A stretch of DNA of 64,000 nt. Source: Nageia nagi. Taxonomy: Eukaryota > Pinophyta. The stretch spans positions 84,878,001-84,942,000 of the forward strand of contig JBITNC010000001.1 in assembly GCA_050084985.1 (NCBI GenBank). The letters run 5' to 3'. A program made the translations under genes and the position numbers. Positions 58,341 to 64,000 of the stretch are shown here, piece after piece; the stretch's first letter is position 1, and every line of letters starts with the position of its first letter. The notes beneath the pieces were generated by a model, which ran no database searches, was not told the origin of the DNA, and saw only the letters and a program-made list of their open reading frames with translations.

Positions 58341-60060
58341 ATGAAATTATGCTTGCAAAAGAACTAGAAAACATAAAGGAAGAAAAATTTGATACTTCCT
58401 TGGTTTTTGGTGGAACCATCCAATAATCAAATGTTGATAATATATACTTCCCCCTCTTTGCCTTGATTATGAAGTCAAATGGTATCCATGGAGTGAGAAC
58501 GATCAAGAGCAAAGAATAACTTAAAAGAGAGGCAAAAATACCATCTTCTAAAAGGCATACAAATATTAAAGAATATATGTTAGATCATAATATCATATGC
58601 AAGTATATCATTAAATCCACTATGGAATACCCTAAGAAATTAATTATAAAGAGATCATAATAAGAAGATCATAACAATAATCATAGAGTGATCATAAAAT
58701 GATGGTTCACTATAAGAAAATAGGCATTAATCGTTGGGTATATTGTCATATATTTTTTATTTTTCTTTATAACATTATTTTTGTTAGAACTCATTAGGCC
58801 TCATTAAGGGTATGATTCTAGTTATTTTATTTTATTTTCCTAATGTTTTCTTGATGTTACGATTGACGATAAGTATGAAATAAATTTTCCAATTTCTAGA
58901 AATTACCACTAATCATATACATGATGTAATTTTTAAAATTTCCTAATGGTACATCTAACATTAATTTATAATTTCTTAATTTCGTATATGATGTAATATC
59001 ATCTCCAAACATCCCAAAATCAACAAAATTAGTTGTAAATCTTAAAAATTTGAATTCATCCAACCTAAGCACCACTTTTTCAATGCATTGTATTTTTACT
59101 ACATACTTAAAATCACTTGAAAACTATCTAATATAGTGGCCAAAAATGTTGAGGCATATGATAGTTCAATCTAGAACCCACCCATAAAGTGGAACCATAT
59201 TCTTACACACACCCACTAATGTTGTAGAATCTTTATAAATTGTTAGATGTATAGAAAACCTTTTAATATGTCTATAAAATATAAATCATATAATTCATTT
59301 AATTTTCATAATGTTTATAAAATATAAAACACTATTATGAATCATTTAATTGCAATTTATATTATCTCCATCAATAGAAAATATAATATATTTTTCTCTA
59401 GGATTAATATTAATTACAAAACACATTGTCTCATCCTCTACATCTATACATAAAAATAATAGACTACAATGTTATGGTAAAACATAAGGCCTTTTATATT
59501 TAGCTAAATATTTTGATGGGTTCATTGGAAAGTATTAACTATTGTCATCATGTAAGATTATTCTTCTATCAAATGTTTCAAACCATTTACATATAAATAC
59601 TATACATTGGAATGACCTATAATACAACTAAATAATATATTAAATTTTTCTAAGATATTGTAATGTTCCTTCTATCAATTTTTTATCTTTTGTACTTTTA
59701 CAAATTGCTTGATCAAAATCAACCATCACTCCATAGTCAAATGTCACTCTATTCTGATCAATCTTTTAATTTCTAAAGTGTTGACCATATGCTCACATTA
59801 AAGAGAAAGATAATGCTTGCAAATATTTACATAAAAACTATTATTAATGAAATCATTATATTTAATTAAAAAAAACTATCATGCTCTAATAAGAAATAAA
59901 AAAATAATTACATATTAGTAAATTAAGAATATTACGTTTTGATTGCATCTAATGGCTATATTTTGAACATGACCTTAGATACTTTATTTACCAATTTTCA
60001 TTTGTTAGTTGTGTAGGTATAGTTTTACCCCTTGTATTTTTTTCAATGAAAAGATTTTAT
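58341..60060. other. AT-rich spacer
   Basis: I see no gene, repeat boundary or protein similarity in this stretch. Confidence 0.6.
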
Positions 60061-61200
60061 ATTAGAAAAAGACTAATCATACAAAAAATAATGGGTGGGA
60101 TTACCACACCAAAAGTCACACTAACTGCAGTAGTTAGGAATCAAAGTTCTTAAAAAGCCCCAAACACAGGAAAAAAGGAAACAATAGTCCAAAAACTCCT
60201 TATGAAGTAATACAAACATCAAGCATTGAACTAATTAGTTTTAGGCTCATTAGGAGGAAGAAAGTTGTCTATTTGACCCAAATAAGCCCAACCATGGTTA
60301 GCATTATCACCATCACTCCAATCATCATTATCCACATCCAAATTAGCACCAGATAGGATAGATGCTAAGTGAGTAAGAGCAAGAGACTAAGGAATTTGTA
60401 CATTCTCCTACAAGTCTACTTCTTTTACTTTTGTATAGTTCTATCCACTCCTTGCAACATTATATATTCATCATGATAAACTAATTTATAGATTCAAACT
60501 CATGATAATCTATAAAATCATGATAACACAATATACATTCATTAGTAACCATTAATTAAATTAAATCCAAAACACATATTTTACATATTATTAAAAATTA
60601 GTAATATCTTTAATATTGTTATTACCTTTAATATTATAATTTATTGCATTATATTCCAAAATCTCTTCTTTAAATGTCTCTATGTATTTGTTTGCTTGCC
60701 ACATCTTTGGTATAGAAGGATGAATTTGGGAAATATAGTTATATGCATAAAAAAAATATTCTTGTACAAGGTATGACTCACCCCTTGATCCTTTTAGTCA
60801 TGATTTTTATCTAACAAATTCTTTTAGTACTTTTAAAAAATTTCCATAAAAAATAAGCTTCTATCACTTATGGCATATACTATTTCTATATCATGTACTA
60901 GGTGGATCAATATGTACACTTGTATGTTCATTTTTTTTATTAATAAGGATATATTTTGTATTAATAAAATAAAATGGGAGTTTTGATAAGTCCTCCTAAA
61001 CTTCATAGAGTTGATCTAGACTAAAAAAATAATGTATTGGCATATTACAAAATAAAGTACACCATAGAAAAACTCATCTAGAATCATACTATAAGTAAAG
61101 TATAGTAGTATAGAGACCCAAAATACATATAATCTATTGGCATAGAATAACTAAGATATATAACATATTAAAATAGATTTGATCTATAAAATGTCTTCAA
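60061..61200 (-). other. AT-rich DNA with a short coding remnant
   Basis: On the minus strand about 60420-60210 reads LTHLASILSGANLDVDNDDW, then SDGDNANHGWAYLGQIDNF and LPPNEPKTN without a stop. The Asp/Asn-rich composition is unlike translated AT-rich noise and may be the end of an unidentified protein. The rest is AT-rich with no content seen. Confidence 0.3.
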
Positions 61201-63330
61201 AAGCATATCCAGATTTCACCAACTAAGGGAAGAATTGATTCTCATAATTAAACTTATAGAAAGAGAGATACTAATCCTAAGAAATCCTTTGCTCCAAGAT
61301 TATATTATCTCCAACTGCTTCAAAATTCTAGCTGAAATTTCCCACAAGTAGCATTGCCTCAACTAAAATTTTGTTATAAATTGACTTATCATGTGGAGGT
61401 TTAACTACTACTAATTTAATCTTAGAGCCCATTTGAATCAAACTTATTGGCACTTTATCTAAAGGCTTCTCATTCATTCTATTTTACTCCACACCACTTT
61501 CAACTACATTTTGGTTCATTATTTTTCCCTTCTACATTTCCATCTCATCACCCTCCCTTATATAGTTACAGCTCATTGAAGCTTGCTTATCTTGTATAGA
61601 CCTTGTCTTCAATTGCTTCTTTGATGCACCCTAACCCTCACACTCAAGGATATTTTTATTTTTATGACCTTATTCATATTATTTTTTGGTTTTTTAAATG
61701 CATTCTCTTCACTTAACTATGCTTGCACCATTTTCTCTGCTACTACACTTTTTTACTTTGGGAATTCAATACATACCTCTAACTTTTCCAATCCCAGTTT
61801 CTCTTTAGGACTTTTCTTACTCTTGGGTATCATACATAGGCCTTAACTTTGGGTGATCATCACCTATATCTTGGCTCTTACCTTGTAAGAGGATCTTCAT
61901 TGACTATAGTCCATGGATACTCTATTTTCTCTTACGAAACTCTCTTATTTTAAAATTTTCAAGTGGTTGGATATCTTATAAATCTTTGAAAATTGCTACA
62001 TTCTCGTAAGGATTTATATTATCCTAATTGGGAACCTAATGCTTATTTTGATAATTTTTCTTAAAAACTCTTCCCTATCTTCTTCTGAATTCTTTTTAGA
62101 TGCTACACTCTAACATCCAACACTCCTTACTCTAGTTTAAGTTGCAATACTAGAAGGATTATCAATCAACTTTGTTGGTTTCTTTTTTTTTTTTCAGCAC
62201 CTCATCACTTATAATAAAAATCAAGTTTGAATTAACATCAACCTCTTTATAATTTAGGTTCGCACTTTGGACCTAAGCATCCTCTTTCTTTTTAACTTGT
62301 TTATTTTTGGCCTTGGCAACAACTTGAGCTTATATGGACCCTTTAGTAGCACTAAGATTTGGTTTCCAAGCTTTCTTGGATGAAAGTAAGTCACTTTTTC
62401 CATAGTTACTACTTTCCCCAACCTTCTTGACTCTTTTCTAAGAGCCCTTGACCTTGAAATACTCAATTAAAGTAAGGTTGTCTTCATTCTCATCACTACT
62501 AACCAGGTCTTGAGATTGTTTATCAATTGCAACATCAAATTGAATAGGGACTTTTACATCTTCATTACCACTCTATTTATCAAATAATTTATCCCCTTCC
62601 CTAACCTTAAAACTAGGATTTTTCTTATCCAAATCCTTGATATAAACCAAGTAAATGATATATTCATATAGAGGTAGAGCTAGTATATTCCTCTTAAATC
62701 TTTCAATGGAATACTCAATTGAATTACAAAATGAAGAAATGAAAATTTATTTTATCTTTTACTAAAAAAATAAAATGGTTGAACAAATTGAAATGATACA
62801 CATAGGAAACCATGAATCTACCTTCAAGTGTAACATACCTCATCAAGGCTTTTGCTAGGCTTTTCCATAAATTTGGAAAGCATTTTTAGCTTACCCCTGA
62901 CTATAACTTTTTCAATTTGAAGTACTTGTTAAAACTCTTCACAAAATTATCTTTAGCCTACAATATTATTTATTTTTCTTCTCTTATAAATTCTAAATCC
63001 TTATTTTACCATTTGAATAACCTTTGCAACTATCTCAAGAGATAAGCTAAATTCAATACTATTGAAGATACATTTACCTTCATTTTATGATTTGATAACA
63101 ACTAGCAATAATTTCCTATCAAAACCCTTTCATGCTATGATAAAATATTGTAAACCACCCTTAACCATCATATTTCATATCTTTATTTCTTCCTAAACTT
63201 TTGCATGGTCACTGGGATTAGTTATGATTACATCTCCATGCATCTCATAGGCTCAAGAACATTAATAGCTTGAGATTGAATCTAGACCATGGTAATGGAG
63301 GTGAAATGGGTAAATTCCATAACAAAAACT
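61201..63330 (-). pseudogene. Unassigned decayed coding region
   Basis: Minus strand. From about 63150: MVKGGLQYFIIA, GFDRKLLLVVIKS, EFSLSLEIVAKVIQMVK, then RYVTLEGRFMVSYVYHFNLF (about 62850), ILALPLYEYIIYLVYI (about 62680), and a Lys/Ser/Asp-rich tail with IQFDVAIDKQSQDLVSSDEN, TLIEYFKVKGS and KKVGESSNYGKSDLLSSKKA (62580-62370). The series of blocks in compatible order with many stops suggests a decayed protein of several hundred residues with a charged C-terminus, like products of plant LTR elements that have an extra ORF. I cannot name the family. It continues faintly to about 61200. Confidence 0.35.
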
Positions 63331-64000
63331 TAATGAAAGAGAGACTCCATGCTAAATAATCATATCATACATCACATCAAACTTCAAATAGATCCTAGTT
63401 ATGCTATCTACAAAGAATACAAAAGGAAACACTTACCACCTGTCTCTCCAACATGCCTTGGAAAAGACACTACAACATATCACATGATAACTTTGAATGG
63501 AAATTATGTGAGATGAAAAAAGCATGGATTATGGTAACATAGGTATAAATGCTTAAACTATAGAGGTATCAATTGACATGACAAGTTGGAAAAAGACACA
63601 TGCATTACACCTTAAGACAAAATCAAATCAATATCATGTCATGAATGAGGCATGGATAAGCTTATTTAAAAAGTTGAAAAATGTAACCTCCTTAATTGTT
63701 AGTGTTCACCTTTTCTTCTAAATTATTATTAATTTTGTTCAAGGCTTTATAAATTTTTTCTTTGATGCACACTTTGATATTTTTGCTTGCCATAATTATA
63801 GCCATTTTAAAAACCTTTTTTTGCTACACTTTATTTACCTTCAAATAATATTAAGTTTCTCTCTCTCCAACTCTACCATATTATATGAGAGAATGAGAAG
63901 TTCCAAACAATATTTTTCCCTTTATACTTTATATTTGGATATTATTAAATAATCAATTGTTGGATTATTTTTGGGAGAGGACATAAAAACCAACCAATTC
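63331..64000. other. AT-rich end of window
   Basis: No supported feature. A purine/pyrimidine-skewed patch near 63850-63900 is not distinctive. Confidence 0.6.

Noticed and set aside
58720-60060. Possible gene in AT-rich spacer
   Set aside because: No open frame of note, no splice-compatible exon series and no repeat homology seen.

Overview
This window looks like plant nuclear DNA, most likely from a very large, repeat-filled genome such as a conifer or other gymnosperm. The evidence is strong AT-richness, almost no intact genes over 64 kb, nested and heavily decayed transposons of several classes (Ty1/copia, a Ty3/gypsy-related giant element, an L1-type LINE, a TRIM, an autonomous-type Helitron with an RPA gene), and small host-gene remnants between them. 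The assignment to gymnosperms is inference; 'seed plant' is safer. No intact protein-coding host gene was found.

Layout. 1-1833: AT-rich DNA with a remnant of a gypsy-type LTR edge. 1839-9472: a complete 7.6-kb Ty1/copia element with 489-bp LTRs, TG..CA ends and a 5-bp target duplication AAAAT. Its pol is on the + strand, but the N-terminal half of gag is inverted. 9478-13570: AT-rich spacer with a 720-bp compound triplet microsatellite. 13570-15000: higher-complexity sequence with a two-copy tandem repeat and no recognised protein. About 16.8-25.5 kb: a decayed Helitron on the + strand, with an RPA70-like gene (17.2-19.0 kb) followed by a Rep/Pif1-type helicase gene (19.7-25.06 kb).

26.5-42.95 kb: two copies of a plant carboxylesterase (CXE/GID1-like alpha/beta-hydrolase) pseudogene, originally close neighbours. 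Copy 1 is split by a 5.96-kb insertion (27551-33506) that carries an array of hairpin-forming repeats and a long decayed ORF. Copies 1 and 2 are separated by an L1-type LINE (about 33.8-41.45 kb), itself split at 37.94-39.88 kb by a TRIM-like mini-retrotransposon and an LTR-element remnant. Copy 2 (41.6-42.95 kb) is nearly intact.

43.5-58.34 kb: two direct copies (about 6.4 kb each) of a large minus-strand LTR element that share one LTR between them (LTR-internal-LTR-internal order). Each carries a decayed ORF of about 1,000 codons whose product is homologous to the one in the 5.96-kb insertion; only the right-hand copy keeps a Ty3/gypsy integrase C-terminal tail. 58.3-64 kb: AT-rich DNA with minus-strand coding remnants of unassigned type.

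The most unusual content: (i) the unrecognised long protein family shared by three decayed elements; (ii) the hairpin array with changed but still self-complementary stems; (iii) a copia element whose gag is inverted although its LTRs are about 98% identical, suggesting it was moved in trans; (iv) a stretch of about 110 bp shared between the CXE 3' ends and the leaders of the giant elements.
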